Assembly (NCBI GenBank): GCA_019911805.1
Contig: JAIOJV010000029.1
Location: 1 to 47,215 of the forward strand
Length of the DNA: 47,215 bases
DNA from: Gammaproteobacteria bacterium
GTDB lineage: Bacteria > Pseudomonadota > Gammaproteobacteria > Thiohalobacterales > Thiohalobacteraceae
Reading direction: 5' to 3'
Shown here: positions 24,645-34,523 of the stretch, in pieces
Position numbering within the stretch: position 1 is the stretch's first letter
How the letters are laid out: the number at the start of each line of letters is the position of its first letter
Notes under the pieces: model-generated
The model's input: the letters and a program-made list of their open reading frames with translations, nothing else
The model's database searches: none
Told to the model about the DNA's origin: nothing
Made by a program: the position numbers and the translations under genes

Positions 24645-25226
24645 TCGGCAAGACCCGGTATGCCGACCGGGGCTGGGTGGCTTCCAAGTAGTTCCGCAGC
24701 TGAATTGTCATGTCTCGGTCCAGACGCCAGGACTGATGATTTTCCCCTTATAGTTCATTACCCTATCACGTTGGCGCGGACAGGATGGATACGCGTGGCG
24801 GGCGGCAATGATCGCTGCCCGATGCGTCACGCCCGCGCACATGCCGACCCCCAGGGTGCCTTGCATACCCCAGGATGGTACTTCGCATCCTGAATAGAAG
24901 GATTTCCCGTGACGCGGGGCTGTGGGGTCCTTTGTTACTCAGACGCTCCCTGAATCAACCGCTGTACGCCTGCCCAAAACGGCATACCGAACTCAATCCC
25001 GACCTTTTCGTGTTTCAGATGGCAGCAGCCTGTTATGGGCCGTGCCGACCTGAACGCTCCGCCCGCCCCGCTCAGAGGCGGTCGATGGCCGGCCGCGCCG
25101 TGCCACTGGCCGCAGCCGCGTTGGTTGCGGTGGCGTATCGCCGGCCCAGGCGTCTAGACTGAGGCATGGTAATGGCCGGTGGCTGTCCGGTATAAGCCGT
25201 CGGTGAGGCGCACAGGAGTGAAGGCC
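24645..25226. other. 582-bp gap without a supported gene
   Basis: A small hairpin, CAGGATG (24871-24877) with CATCCTG (24886-24892), lies in the middle. The short open frames show no codon pattern or family signal. The remainder looks like non-coding or decayed sequence where more dsr genes would be expected. The pcm SD (AGGAG, about 25214) lies at the right end. Confidence 0.5.
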
Positions 25227-25898
25227 ATGCGACCGGAACAGCGCATGCTGGAGGACATCGAGCGCGAGGTGGGCTACACCCGCAGCCTCCTTGGCAAAGA
25301 TGCCCTCGACGCGCGCGTCATGGCGGTCCTGAAAGGCGTGCCGCGCCACGCATTCGTGCCCGAGGAACTGCGCGACGCGGCCTACGACAACGGGCCGCTG
25401 CCCATCGGTCACGGCCAGACCATCTCCCAGCCCTATATCGTGGCGCTGATGACCGATCTGCTCGCACCCGAGCCCGACGACGTGATTCTGGAGATCGGTA
25501 CGGGTTCCGGCTATCAGGCAGCGGTGCTGTCGCGGCTGGTGCGGCAGGTGTATTCCCTGGAAATCATCGAGTCGCTCGCCACGAGCGCCCGCGAGCGGCT
25601 CGCCCGGCTGGGCTACGCCAACGTCGAGGTGCGCGCCGGTGATGGGTACCATGGCTGGCCCGGGCATGCCCCCTTCGATGGCATCGTCGTCACCGCCGCC
25701 GCGCCGGCCATTCCCGAGCCGCTGATCGAGCAGCTCAAACCGGGTGCACGCCTGGTGATCCCCGTCGGTCGACCTGATGGCGATCAGAAACTCATGCTGG
25801 TGGAGAAGACCACCGATGGTCGTGTCGAGAAGCGCAGCGTCCTCGGTGTAGCCTTCGTGCCACTGACGCGTCCAGGCGCCAGACCCGGCGAAAGCTGA
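25227..25898 (+). CDS. pcm: protein-L-isoaspartate O-methyltransferase
   Basis: 223-aa cytoplasmic SAM-dependent repair enzyme for damaged aspartyl residues. PRHAFVPEELRDAAYDN, written as PRHAFVPEEL and AAYDN, and PIGHGQTISQPYIVALM are hallmark regions. The SAM-binding loop is VILEIGTGSGYQAAVLS, and VTAAAPAIPEPLIEQLKPG is the post-I region. ATG 25227 is chosen for the SD AGGAG, 8 nt upstream; the longer frame adds unrelated residues. It converges on the thiamine-binding gene. Confidence 0.93.
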   Translation: MRPEQRMLEDIEREVGYTRSLLGKDALDARVMAVLKGVPRHAFVPEELRDAAYDNGPLPIGHGQTISQPYIVALMTDLLAPEPDDVILEIGTGSGYQAAVLSRLVRQVYSLEIIESLATSARERLARLGYANVEVRAGDGYHGWPGHAPFDGIVVTAAAPAIPEPLIEQLKPGARLVIPVGRPDGDQKLMLVEKTTDGRVEKRSVLGVAFVPLTRPGARPGES

Positions 25899-26005
25899 TG
25901 TGGGCCGATCCGTCGCTTTCACGGCATGACATCGCCCTGCTCGGGAGCGGCGCGGCATGGGGCTGGTCCGGGGGCATCCGCAGCGGCGCCGGGATGCGGA
26001 CGGGT

Positions 26006-26287
26006 TCAGCCGAGCCGCTTGCCGGCCAGTGTCGGCACCTTGTCCATGCGCGTCTCCAGTTTGAGATAACTGACCAGCCGCACCGCGCCATCGGCATGCA
26101 CTGTCGCATGGACTTTCTCGATGGCGGCGAGGATGTCGGTCAGTTCCCCCTCGATGTTGGTGCCGGAAGCATGGGTCTCCAGCAGGAAACCGAAGCCCTT
26201 CAGGATCTCCACGACGCGCATGATCTCACGCCGGACGGAGACGCCGCTGCCGATGGGCACAAGCTGAAATTCAGCGGTCGCATGCAT
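26006..26287 (-). CDS. MTH1187-family thiamine-binding protein
   Basis: 93-aa ferredoxin-like-fold protein. AEFQLVPIGSGVSVRREI, THASGTNIEGEL and TRMDKVPTLAGKRLG match the MTH1187/YkoF-type thiamine-binding (formerly DUF77) family. It lacks membrane segments and probably binds a thiamine-related ligand in the cytoplasm. The SD AAGGAG is 9 nt upstream of the ATG. It stands alone. Confidence 0.85.
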   Translation of the reverse strand: MHATAEFQLVPIGSGVSVRREIMRVVEILKGFGFLLETHASGTNIEGELTDILAAIEKVHATVHADGAVRLVSYLKLETRMDKVPTLAGKRLG

Positions 26288-26371
26288 GCGGTATTCTCCT
26301 TGCCTATGGAAATAGCGTTGGTGCTGGGCCGAGTCTAGCAGGGACGTCGTCGGGCTACAGAGGGGGAAACC

Positions 26372-26544
26372 GTCCAGAAGCCTGTCGGACTTGGGCGATC
26401 GTAGCGAGCCGGGTGGGGGAGCGAGGTCATTTTTTCGCTCCTTCGAGGGGAATAGCCGTAGCTATTTGATGAGCAGGATCGGGAAAATGGACGGCTATCC
26501 CACCGGCGCAGTAGATTCGTCCCAAGTCCGACAGGCTCCTGGAC
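26372..26544. mobile_element. MITE-like element with 24-bp terminal inverted repeats
   Basis: The ends (26372-26395 and 26521-26544) are inverted repeats matching 23 of 24; each contains GCCTGTCGGACTTGGG or its complement. Inside, GCCGGGTGGG near 26410 has an imperfect partner near 26500, and AATAGC-CGTA-GCTATT forms a short perfect hairpin, so most of the 173 bp can fold into a long hairpin. It has no coding capacity. It lies between the thiamine-binding and BCCT genes. Confidence 0.8.
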
Positions 26545-26608
26545 TGTATGTTGACGGCTCGACCGTCTGCACGCGGGCAGGCGGCTATGGGCATCTACAG
26601 GAAACCGC

Positions 26609-28597
26609 ATGAGCGAACCGGCGACTGACCACAAATCACCCTGGCGCGTGCAGATCAATCCGCCGGTGTTCGTCCTGTCAGGTATGCTCGCACTGGCCTT
26701 CGTCACCTTCGCCGTGATCTATCCAAAGGCCGCAGGCAGCCTGTTCGCGGCCGTGCAAGCCTGGATCACTCACTCGGCGGGCTGGTTCTATGTCCTGACC
26801 GTGGCGGGTTTTCTGGTGTTCGTGGTGACATTGGCGATTTCGGGCTACGGGCGCATCAAGCTCGGACCCGATCACAGTGAGCCGGATTACAGCTATACAT
26901 CCTGGTTCGCCATGCTGTTCTCGGCGGGCATGGGCATCGGCCTGATGTTCTTTGGTGTGGCTGAGCCGGTCATGCACTACGTGAGCCCGCCTGTGGGTGA
27001 GGGCGGCACGGTCGCGGCCGCGCGCGATGCCATGCGCATCACCCTCTTTCATTGGGGCATCCACGCCTGGGCCATCTATGCGGTGGTGGCGTTGTCGCTG
27101 GCCTACTTCGCCTTTCGCCACGACCTGCCGTTGACCATCCGCTCGGCGCTGTATCCGCTGATCGGCGAGCGCATCTACGGGCCGATCGGTCACGCGGTGG
27201 ATATTTTTGCCGTGCTCGGGACGCTGTTCGGCGTGGCCACGTCGCTCGGCTTCGGCGTCATCCAGGTGAATGCGGGTCTGAACTACCTGTTCGATGTGCC
27301 CAGCACCGTCTTGACTCAGATCATCCTGATTGCCGTGATCACTGCCATCGCCACGCTGTCCGTGGGTCTCGGGCTGGATGCCGGCATCCGGCGCATCTCC
27401 GAGTTCAACATCGTGCTCGCCGTGATCCTGCTGTTGTTTGTGCTGGTTGCCGGGCCAACCGTGTTTCTGTTGCAGACACTGGTGCAGAACACCGGTATGT
27501 ATCTGTCCAATCTGTTCGATATGACCTTCAACCTGCAAGCCTACGAACCGACGACCTGGATCGGTGGCTGGACGCTGTTCTATTGGGGTTGGTGGATCGC
27601 CTGGTCGCCCTTCGTCGGCATGTTCATCGCGCGGGTCTCGCGTGGGCGTACCATTCGGGAATTCGTTATCGGTGTCCTGCTGGTGCCGGTCGGATTCACC
27701 TTCATGTGGATGACATTCTTCGGCGACACCGCCATCCATATGATCCTGATGCAGGGTATCAGCGAGCTGCCGGCTGCGGTGGCGGCGGATACCTCGGTGG
27801 CACTGTTCAAATTTTTCGAACACCTGCCACTGACCGGCATCACCTCGCTGCTGGCGACGGTGCTGGTGGTGACCTTCTTCGTGACCTCATCCGACTCCGG
27901 CTCGCTGGTGGTCGACATGCTGACCTCTGGCGGTGAGGAGGAGTCGCCGCTGTGGCAACGGGTCTTCTGGGCCGTGGTCGAGGGTATCATCGCGGCGGCC
28001 CTGTTGCTTGCCGGCGGCCTGCAGGCACTGCAGACGGCGACCATCGCCAGTGCCCTGCCGTTCGCGGTGGTGATGATCCTGATGTGCTGGGGCCTGGCCC
28101 GCGCACTGCGCCTCGAGGCCATCAAGCACCTCAGCCTGCGGCGTGCGCGAGTCACACCGGGGGCACCCCAGATGGCACGCAGTTGGCAGAGTCGGCTGCG
28201 TAACGTGATCCACCAGTCCAGCCGCACCGAAGTAGATCGTTTCATTCAGGAAGTCGTCAGACCGGCCCTGCATGAGGTCAGCGAGGAATTGAAAAAACAG
28301 GACATGGAGGCCGGTATCGGCGGCGACGAGGAGGGCAGGGTCTGGATCGAGGTCCGCCATGGAGCAGAGATCGATTTTTTCTACTCGGTACATCCGCGGC
28401 CCTACGAGCCGCCATCCTTCGTATTACGTGACACCCGGCCACGGCGAATGGAGGCATTGCGGTACTACCGTGCCGAAGTCCATCTGCGTGAAGGTGGGCA
28501 AAACTATGACATCATGGGCTGGAGCGGCACCGACGTGATCAATGATGTCCTCGACCACTACGAACGGCATCTGCACTTCCTGCACGTCGTCCGCTGA
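26609..28597 (+). CDS. BCCT-family betaine/choline transporter, BetT-like
   Basis: 662-aa inner-membrane transporter with 12 predicted helices in the first 520 residues. The family motifs MGIGLMFFGVAEPVMHY and FYWGWWIAWSPFVGMFIARV are present, the latter being the aromatic betaine-binding region of TM8. VTSSDSGSLVVDML is also typical. A long cytoplasmic tail of about 140 residues resembles BetT rather than the shorter OpuD/BetP tails and may sense osmotic state. The SD AGGAAA precedes the ATG. A porin gene follows 35 nt later, probably in the same transcript. The likely substrate is choline or glycine betaine. Confidence 0.88.
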   Translation: MSEPATDHKSPWRVQINPPVFVLSGMLALAFVTFAVIYPKAAGSLFAAVQAWITHSAGWFYVLTVAGFLVFVVTLAISGYGRIKLGPDHSEPDYSYTSWFAMLFSAGMGIGLMFFGVAEPVMHYVSPPVGEGGTVAAARDAMRITLFHWGIHAWAIYAVVALSLAYFAFRHDLPLTIRSALYPLIGERIYGPIGHAVDIFAVLGTLFGVATSLGFGVIQVNAGLNYLFDVPSTVLTQIILIAVITAIATLSVGLGLDAGIRRISEFNIVLAVILLLFVLVAGPTVFLLQTLVQNTGMYLSNLFDMTFNLQAYEPTTWIGGWTLFYWGWWIAWSPFVGMFIARVSRGRTIREFVIGVLLVPVGFTFMWMTFFGDTAIHMILMQGISELPAAVAADTSVALFKFFEHLPLTGITSLLATVLVVTFFVTSSDSGSLVVDMLTSGGEEESPLWQRVFWAVVEGIIAAALLLAGGLQALQTATIASALPFAVVMILMCWGLARALRLEAIKHLSLRRARVTPGAPQMARSWQSRLRNVIHQSSRTEVDRFIQEVVRPALHEVSEELKKQDMEAGIGGDEEGRVWIEVRHGAEIDFFYSVHPRPYEPPSFVLRDTRPRRMEALRYYRAEVHLREGGQNYDIMGWSGTDVINDVLDHYERHLHFLHVVR

Positions 28598-28632
28598 ACG
28601 CCATCGACCGAGCGACAGAACCGGGAGGACGC

Positions 28633-29793
28633 ATGCCGATCCGCATTCTCTGCATCCGTCAGCTCGGCGTCCTGGCGATCGCCATCCTGACCTTGGATAC
28701 CGCAGTTGCCTTCGATCTCGGCAACGGCTTCCGCCTGGGCGGTGCGCTGCGCTACAACTACGTATACCAGGATTGGGATCCCAGGTACGACGGTGCGGGT
28801 CTGATCAATTTCGATACCTTCCGCATCGATACCGGTTACGACCACGGCGATTGGCTGGCTTCGGCACAGTACCGTTTTTATCGTTACCGCGGCGGTACTG
28901 AGACGAATTTCCTGCAGCACGCCTGGGTCGGGCGTCGCTTCGGTGATCGTACTCAGCTGCAGCTCGGTGTGAATTCCATCCCTTTCGGTATCCTGCCGTA
29001 TGCCTCGCACAGCTTCTTTTTCTCCATAGCCTATTACGTCGGCCTGGAGGACAGCTACAACCTCGGCGGCAAGTTGATGCATACCATCGGGCCGTGGGAT
29101 CTGCAGCTCGGCTACTACGTCCGCGACGGTGGCCATGGGAGCGGCAACAGCGAGAGCAGTGCACGCTACACCTTCAACCTCGTCGAGGACGGTGCAATCC
29201 GCAATCACGAGCGCGATACCCTGGTCGGGCGCGCGGCGTATACCTTTGAGCAGGGCGCTGCACGCCGTGGCGAGGTCGGCCTGTCGCTGCTGGCCGGACG
29301 CCTGCCGAACGCGACTACCGGACGCGACGGTCATCGCCGTGCCGCTGCGGTGCATTACCAGGACAGCTATGGGCCCTGGGGTGTGATGCTGCAGGCTGCG
29401 CGCTACGTGAACAGCGTCGAGAATCCACCCGGGCAGGATCGTCGCATCGTCATCATGGGTGCCTACGATTTTCCCTACGAGGTAGCGGCGCGCGCGAATG
29501 TCTATACGGTCAATCTGAGTTACACACTCGGCACGTGGGGACCACTGCACGATGTCACGCTCTATGCTGACTATGGATGGCTGTCCAAGGACGTGGCGGG
29601 ATTCCGCGACAGTGCACAACGCGTGTTCGGCATGTCGTTTACGCCGATCGACAAGGTGTTCGTCTATGTCGATTACCTGCGCGGTCGCCAGCATCCCTAC
29701 ATCGGGCCGAACTTCACCACCGGTCTGGCGGCCGGTGGCAGCGACGACACCTGGCATGAGCGGCTGAACATCAATGTCGGGCTGTACTTCTGA
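28633..29793 (+). CDS. outer-membrane porin-like beta-barrel
   Basis: 386-aa exported protein. The signal peptide (LGVLAIAILTLDTAVA) is cut before FDLGNGFRL. The body shows alternating aromatic strands (RLGGALRYNYVYQDW, LASAQYRFYRY, TQLQLGVNSIPFG) and ends in NINVGLYF with a C-terminal Phe, the barrel signal. It resembles phosphate-selective O/P-type porins in layout. The SD GGGAGG lies before the ATG. Its place after the BCCT gene suggests uptake of the same solute across the outer membrane, which is inference. Confidence 0.75.
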   Translation: MPIRILCIRQLGVLAIAILTLDTAVAFDLGNGFRLGGALRYNYVYQDWDPRYDGAGLINFDTFRIDTGYDHGDWLASAQYRFYRYRGGTETNFLQHAWVGRRFGDRTQLQLGVNSIPFGILPYASHSFFFSIAYYVGLEDSYNLGGKLMHTIGPWDLQLGYYVRDGGHGSGNSESSARYTFNLVEDGAIRNHERDTLVGRAAYTFEQGAARRGEVGLSLLAGRLPNATTGRDGHRRAAAVHYQDSYGPWGVMLQAARYVNSVENPPGQDRRIVIMGAYDFPYEVAARANVYTVNLSYTLGTWGPLHDVTLYADYGWLSKDVAGFRDSAQRVFGMSFTPIDKVFVYVDYLRGRQHPYIGPNFTTGLAAGGSDDTWHERLNINVGLYF

Positions 29794-29821
29794 GGCCGTC
29801 GTGCAGGGTGCAGAGGTTTCT

Positions 29822-31075
29822 TCAGACACCGGTGTCCGGATGCGTGGCCTGCTCCTCCGCCTCGGCCAGCATCACCAGCGCCTCGGGCGAGGTGCGTACC
29901 ATCGCTGCGAACTGGGTGTGGTCCGCAGCGGCGACGGGCGGTGCCTGGCGTATGCGCAAGGAGACGAACGCGGCCAGCAGCAGGAGTATCGTGGCGTAAT
30001 AGACCAGCAGGCTGAGCGGCCCGAAGCGGCCCATCAGCAGTCCGACGCCAGCGGGTCCCGTCGCCGCCCCGACACCGTGCAGCAACAGCAGACCGCTGCT
30101 GCCCTCCAGTATGGTGTCCGGCTGGAGGTGATCGTTCAGATGTGCCACGCTGAGCGGATAGACGCTGAAGGCGAGTCCGCCGAACGGCACCATGCAGACC
30201 AGCAACCATGTAACCGAGTCGGGCGCGACCACGGCAGCGGCGAGGGCGGATACGGTGCCCGCCGCACCCACACAGGCCAGCACCCAGCGGCGGTCCAGGT
30301 GGTCCGACAGTCGCCCGATCGGCCACTGCAGTGCCGCACCGCCGAGGATGGTCGCCGCCATGAAGCCCGCGACCCCCGCGTTGTCCAGACCGAGGTGGTG
30401 GGCGAACAGCGGGCCCATGCCCCAGAAGGCCCCGATCACGAGTCCCGATGCCAGCGCCCCGGCGACCGCAACCGGCGAGGTGGTGTAGAGAAAACGCAGG
30501 CCGAGCCGCGGTGCCGTAACCGGCTGCGGTGGTGCCAGGCTGGTGAAAGCGACCGGCAGCAGCGCCAACGACATCAGGATGGAGGCGATGCCGAACAGGG
30601 TGAAGCCGGCGGGATCGGCGCGGGTGATGAGCGCCTGGCCGAGCGCCAGTGCGAGCAGCGTCACGACCATATAGGCCGCGAACACCTGGCCGCGTCTGGC
30701 GCTCGGTGCCTGTGCGTTCAGCCAGCTCTCGATGACGATATACAGCCCGACCAGGCACGCCCCGGTGATCATGCGCAGAATCAACCAGACGCCCGGATGG
30801 ATGATGAGCACATGCAGGATGACCGTGGCAGCCGCGACGGCGGCGAACATGGCGAAGGCCCGGATATGCCCGACACGGCGAATCAGCGTCGGACAGAAGA
30901 AGGTGCCGGCGAAAAAGCCCACAAAATAGGCCGACATCACCAGGCCGATGACCGGGTCCGCGAAGCCCTCCAGGCCGGCGCGCAGTGCGAGCAGTGTACC
31001 GAACAGGCCGCTGCCGACCAGCAGGATGCCGATGCCGGTCAGCAGGGAGACGAGCGGGAACAGGGTGGGCAGCAT
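29822..31075 (-). CDS. MFS transporter, YcaD-like
   Basis: 417-aa inner-membrane protein with about 12 helices. VGLYIVIESWLNAQAPSARRG carries the loop RRG typical of the YcaD-type MFS group, and PIGRLSDHLDRRWVL is the second-half version of the MFS loop motif. The ATG at 31075 begins at the first helix; the frame open to 31135 adds a non-conserved stretch. No strong SD is seen. It faces the porin gene with 28 nt between stops. Substrate unknown. Confidence 0.82.
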   Translation of the reverse strand: MLPTLFPLVSLLTGIGILLVGSGLFGTLLALRAGLEGFADPVIGLVMSAYFVGFFAGTFFCPTLIRRVGHIRAFAMFAAVAAATVILHVLIIHPGVWLILRMITGACLVGLYIVIESWLNAQAPSARRGQVFAAYMVVTLLALALGQALITRADPAGFTLFGIASILMSLALLPVAFTSLAPPQPVTAPRLGLRFLYTTSPVAVAGALASGLVIGAFWGMGPLFAHHLGLDNAGVAGFMAATILGGAALQWPIGRLSDHLDRRWVLACVGAAGTVSALAAAVVAPDSVTWLLVCMVPFGGLAFSVYPLSVAHLNDHLQPDTILEGSSGLLLLHGVGAATGPAGVGLLMGRFGPLSLLVYYATILLLLAAFVSLRIRQAPPVAAADHTQFAAMVRTSPEALVMLAEAEEQATHPDTGV

Positions 31076-31186
31076 GATTCGAAGCCGCGTGGGATCGCAA
31101 AGGGGCGAGTGTAACAAATTTGGCCGGCGGTGCACGGCGAGCAGATCGCGCGGTGAGCGCCTATGCTAGTCACAAGGGGTGTGGCG

Positions 31187-32599
31187 ATGGCATTGAAAAC
31201 TGTATGGACTCTGCTGCTGTTGATTGCCTTGTCGGCACCGGGCGGTGGGCCGGCGCGTGTGGCAGCGGGATCGGATAGGCAGATCCTTGCACTCGATATC
31301 AACGGTGCCATCGGTCCGGCCACCGAGGACTATATCGAACGCGCCTTCGCCACGGCGGACCGCGAACCCACGGCGCTGATCCTGATCCGCATGGACACAC
31401 CCGGCGGGCTCGACAGCGCCATGCGCAACATCATCAAGCACATCACCCGTTCGCCCGTGCCGGTGGCCACCTATGTCGCACCCAGCGGTGCGCGCGCTGC
31501 CAGCGCCGGCACCTATATCCTGTACGCGAGCCACATCGCCGCCATGGCGCCGGGCACCAACCTCGGTGCCGCGACACCGGTTCAGATCGGCGGCTCGCCC
31601 TTCCTGCCGGAAAGCGGCGACAAGGACCACGTACCGTCGCAGGACGGCCCCGATGCCGAGCGGTCCGCCGGGTCCGCAACGGCGCCCCCGGGCGATGCGA
31701 TGACGCACAAGCTGGTCAACGATGCCGTCGCCTACATCCGCGGGCTCGCGGGACTGCATGGGCGCAATGCCGACTGGGCGGAGCAGGCGGTGCGTGAGGC
31801 CGCCAGCCTCCCGGCCAAGGAGGCCCTGAAGCTGAACGTCATCGACATCCTCGCGACCGATAGCGCCGATCTGTTCCGTCAGCTCGACGGCCGCGAGGTG
31901 CGCGTGCTCGGCGCGGTGCGTACCCTGCACACACAAGGCCTGCCGCTGCGCGCGCTCGTACCCGACTGGCGCAACCGGCTGCTGGCGGTGATCACCAACC
32001 CGAACGTTGCCTATATCCTGATGCTGATCGGGATCTATGGGTTGATCTTCGAGTTCATCAACCCCGGTGCCGTCGTCCCCGGCACGGTCGGTGCGATTGC
32101 GCTGCTGATGGCGCTGTATGCCTTCCAGCTGCTGCCCATCAACTATGCCGGTATGGCTCTGATCCTGCTCGGTGTCGCGCTGATGGTGGCCGAAGCCTTC
32201 CAGCCCAGCTTCGGTATCCTCGGCATCGGCGGCGTGCTCGCCTTCGTGCTCGGTTCGATCATCCTCATGGACACGCAGGCGCCGGGCTTTGGCATCGACA
32301 TCGCCGTGATTCTCGGTTTTGCTGCGGTGAACGCGCTGGTGTTCATCTTCGTGATCGGCATGGCGCTGCGTGCCCGGCGCCGGCCGGTGGTGAGCGGCCG
32401 TGACCAGCTGTTCGGTATGGAAGGTGTCGCACTCACCGATTTCAACGGCGAGGGCAGCGTGCGCATCCACAGTGAGATCTGGCAGGCGCGCACCACACGG
32501 CCCGTGCGCCGCGGGCAGCGCGTCCGTGTAACGGACGTGCAGGGCCTGACCCTGTCCGTCGAACCGGCCGTGATGGCCACACAGGAGAATCCACCATGA
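31187..32599 (+). CDS. nfeD: NfeD-family membrane serine protease, long form
   Basis: 470-aa protein. A signal or anchor helix ([13 protein letters not shown]) precedes a ClpP-like protease domain (30-250). The nucleophile is S106 in AASAGTY. The dyad lysine is probably K175 ([14 protein letters not shown]), with an extra loop of about 30 residues (141-170) before it. Four or five helices follow (285-400) and an OB-fold NfeD domain ends the protein (about 405-465). In archaeal homologues the protease cleaves stomatin, and a slipin gene overlaps here by 4 nt. ATG 31187 has SD AAGGGG; ATG 31163 is an alternative. Confidence 0.9.
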   Translation: MALKTVWTLLLLIALSAPGGGPARVAAGSDRQILALDINGAIGPATEDYIERAFATADREPTALILIRMDTPGGLDSAMRNIIKHITRSPVPVATYVAPSGARAASAGTYILYASHIAAMAPGTNLGAATPVQIGGSPFLPESGDKDHVPSQDGPDAERSAGSATAPPGDAMTHKLVNDAVAYIRGLAGLHGRNADWAEQAVREAASLPAKEALKLNVIDILATDSADLFRQLDGREVRVLGAVRTLHTQGLPLRALVPDWRNRLLAVITNPNVAYILMLIGIYGLIFEFINPGAVVPGTVGAIALLMALYAFQLLPINYAGMALILLGVALMVAEAFQPSFGILGIGGVLAFVLGSIILMDTQAPGFGIDIAVILGFAAVNALVFIFVIGMALRARRRPVVSGRDQLFGMEGVALTDFNGEGSVRIHSEIWQARTTRPVRRGQRVRVTDVQGLTLSVEPAVMATQENPP

Positions 32600-33363
32600 C
32601 CGCCTATGTACTCTATGCCCTGATCGCCCTCGCCGTGCTCTTTCTGGCCAGCGCGATCAACATCCTGCGCGAATACGAGCGGGGCGTCGTGTTCCTGCTC
32701 GGGCGCTTCTGGCGGGTCAAGGGGCCGGGCTTCATCCTCATCATCCCGGTCATCCAGCAGATGGTGCGGGTCGATCTGCGCACCATCGTCATGGACGTGC
32801 CCACGCAGGACGTCATCTCCCGCGACAACGTCTCGGTGAAGGTCAATGCGGTGGTGTATTTCCGCGTCATCGAGCCGGACAAGGCCATCATCCAGGTGGA
32901 GGATTTTCTCGAGGCCACCAGCCAGCTCGCCCAGACCACGCTGCGCTCGGTGCTCGGCCAGCATGAGCTGGACGAGATGCTCGCCGGACGCGACCGTCTG
33001 AACGCCGATATCCAGAAAATCCTCGATGCACAGACCGATGCCTGGGGCATCAAGGTCGGCAATGTCGAGATCAAGCATGTTGATTTGAATGAAAACATGG
33101 TCCGCGCCATCGCCCAGCAGGCCGAGGCCGAGCGCGCGCGTCGCGCCAAGGTGATCCACGCCGAGGGCGAGCTGCAGGCCGCGGAGAAACTGCGCGATGC
33201 CGCCCGTATTCTCGCCGAACAGTCCCAGGCCCTGCAGCTGCGCTATCTGCAGACGCTCACCGACATCGCCGGCGAGCGTTCCAACGTCATCGTGTTTCCA
33301 CTGCCGCTGGATATACTCGGCAAGCTGCTGCGCGAAAAATCGCCGCCGCCCGCGCCTCAGTGA
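32596..33363 (+). CDS. slipin (stomatin-like SPFH protein)
   Basis: 255-aa membrane-associated SPFH protein. One N-terminal helix ([18 protein letters not shown]), then the SPFH domain ([40 protein letters not shown]) and a helical region rich in Ala/Glu/Arg ([20 protein letters not shown]). The end, [16 protein letters not shown], is typical of slipins. It starts in the ATGA overlap with the nfeD stop. The pair is a known operon that likely controls membrane protein quality. Confidence 0.93.
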   Translation: MTAYVLYALIALAVLFLASAINILREYERGVVFLLGRFWRVKGPGFILIIPVIQQMVRVDLRTIVMDVPTQDVISRDNVSVKVNAVVYFRVIEPDKAIIQVEDFLEATSQLAQTTLRSVLGQHELDEMLAGRDRLNADIQKILDAQTDAWGIKVGNVEIKHVDLNENMVRAIAQQAEAERARRAKVIHAEGELQAAEKLRDAARILAEQSQALQLRYLQTLTDIAGERSNVIVFPLPLDILGKLLREKSPPPAPQ

Positions 33364-33746
33364 GGTCGTCGCTCCGCGGGCAGTTCCCCGCCCCAGGGTT
33401 CACGCAGGGCGCGCCAGAGCAGGGGCAGCAACACGACGGCCAGCAGCAGCGGTCCGATGTAGATCAGGCCATCACCGTAGTCCGCACCCAGGAGAAAGCG
33501 CTCACGGATCACCAGTGCGGCATGCAGGACGACCAGGACCAGCCCGACCGTGGTAGTCAACGCACCGCGCAGCAGCGGTACCGCCAGGGCGTAGATGAAG
33601 TAGGGGGTCAGGCCGGCCAGTACCACACCGAAGCGGAGCTGGTAGCCCGTGCCGTAGTACGGTACGACTGCGGCGGCGAAGGTGAGCACGGCACCCAGTA
33701 CGATGACGGCATAGGCCAGGGTGCGTGACGAGGTTTGCGTTTCCAT
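33357..33746 (-). CDS. small four-helix membrane protein of unknown function
   Basis: 129-aa protein with four hydrophobic segments ([69 protein letters not shown]). No named family recognised. ATG 33746 has the SD GGAGGGA. Its 3-prime end overlaps the slipin 3-prime end by 7 nt in convergent orientation. Confidence 0.7.
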   Translation of the reverse strand: METQTSSRTLAYAVIVLGAVLTFAAAVVPYYGTGYQLRFGVVLAGLTPYFIYALAVPLLRGALTTTVGLVLVVLHAALVIRERFLLGADYGDGLIYIGPLLLAVVLLPLLWRALREPWGGELPAERRPH

Positions 33747-34072
33747 AGGTGTCCCTCCTCGGATGGAAACCGGCGGAAGCGCACACCACCAAGACCTCCG
33801 CCGTATGGAAGATCCGCCACAACGACCGCGAAAGCCGACGGGCCGCAATTATGTTCGTGGGTTTCGTGGCGCTTCACTGCTGTTCCATAAACCCAAAAAC
33901 CGTATTTGCCACGGAAGCACACGGAAGACACTGAAATGAAACCGTGTCGCAGAAGCTCTGCCGCAGCGCTTGGCAGGTGACGTGAGATGCCGTGTGAAGC
34001 ATATGATCTCGTCCGTGTTTTTCCGTGTACCTCCGTGGCAATACGGTTTTCAGATTTATCTGTGCCTGTCGC
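33747..34072. other. 326-bp gap with CCACGGAA-type repeats
   Basis: It lies between the small membrane protein gene (start 33746) and the sufE 3-prime end. The inverted CCACGGAA-type repeats listed next fill much of it. No gene is supported. Confidence 0.6.
33895..34050. repeat. CCACGGAA-type inverted repeat pair
   Basis: The left arm (about 33895-33931: AAAAACCGTATTTGCCACGG then AAGCACACGGAAGACAC) is an imperfect inverted match of the right arm (about 34011-34050, containing TACCTCCGTGGCAATACGG then TTTT). The arms share the CCACGG core with 803-885 and 1110-1180. With about 80 nt between, it can fold as a large cruciform after the suf operon. Confidence 0.8.
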
Positions 34073-34501
34073 TCAGGCCGTCGCCTCCACACCAAGGCGC
34101 TCGGCCTGCGATTTCATCAGGTCGACGATCGCATAGATGCCGACGTGGCGGTTCGGCGACAGGTGTTCGCCGAGCTGCAGCTGTTCGAAGATCTCGTCCA
34201 TGTCGATGGCCTGGATGGCCTCGATGTCGCGTCCGGAGTACAGATCGATCAGCAACGCCAGCACGCCCTTGATGATCGGTGTATCGCAGTCACCACGATA
34301 ACGGATGTACTGTGGGTGCTCGGGGTCGCGGTAGGCACAGACGTGCACCGTACTCATGCAGGGCTTGACGTGGTTTTCCTCCGATTTGAGCGCTGCCGGC
34401 ATGGGTGGCAGCTGCTCGCCCAGTTCGATCAGATAGGCATAACGCTGGTCCCAATCGCCGAGCAGTTCGAAGGTCTCGACGATGTCGGCGAGATCGGTCA
34501 T
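34073..34501 (-). CDS. sufE: SufE cysteine desulfurase activator
   Basis: 142-aa sulfur acceptor protein. The active cysteine is C48 in HVKPCMSTVHV; YAYLIELGEQLPP and IIKGVLALLIDLYSGRD are family hallmarks. It takes persulfide sulfur from SufS and passes it to the SufBCD scaffold. It is the last gene of the suf operon. No sufS is present in the window, so the desulfurase partner must be elsewhere. ATG 34501 is chosen over ATG 34519 by family length. Confidence 0.92.
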   Translation of the reverse strand: MTDLADIVETFELLGDWDQRYAYLIELGEQLPPMPAALKSEENHVKPCMSTVHVCAYRDPEHPQYIRYRGDCDTPIIKGVLALLIDLYSGRDIEAIQAIDMDEIFEQLQLGEHLSPNRHVGIYAIVDLMKSQAERLGVEATA

Positions 34502-34523
34502 GTGTGCGCCTCCCGGCATCGCC

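Noticed and set aside
28558-31114. Long ORFs opposite the porin and MFS genes
   Set aside because: Low-complexity composition and no family features; both real genes have signal or membrane patterns.
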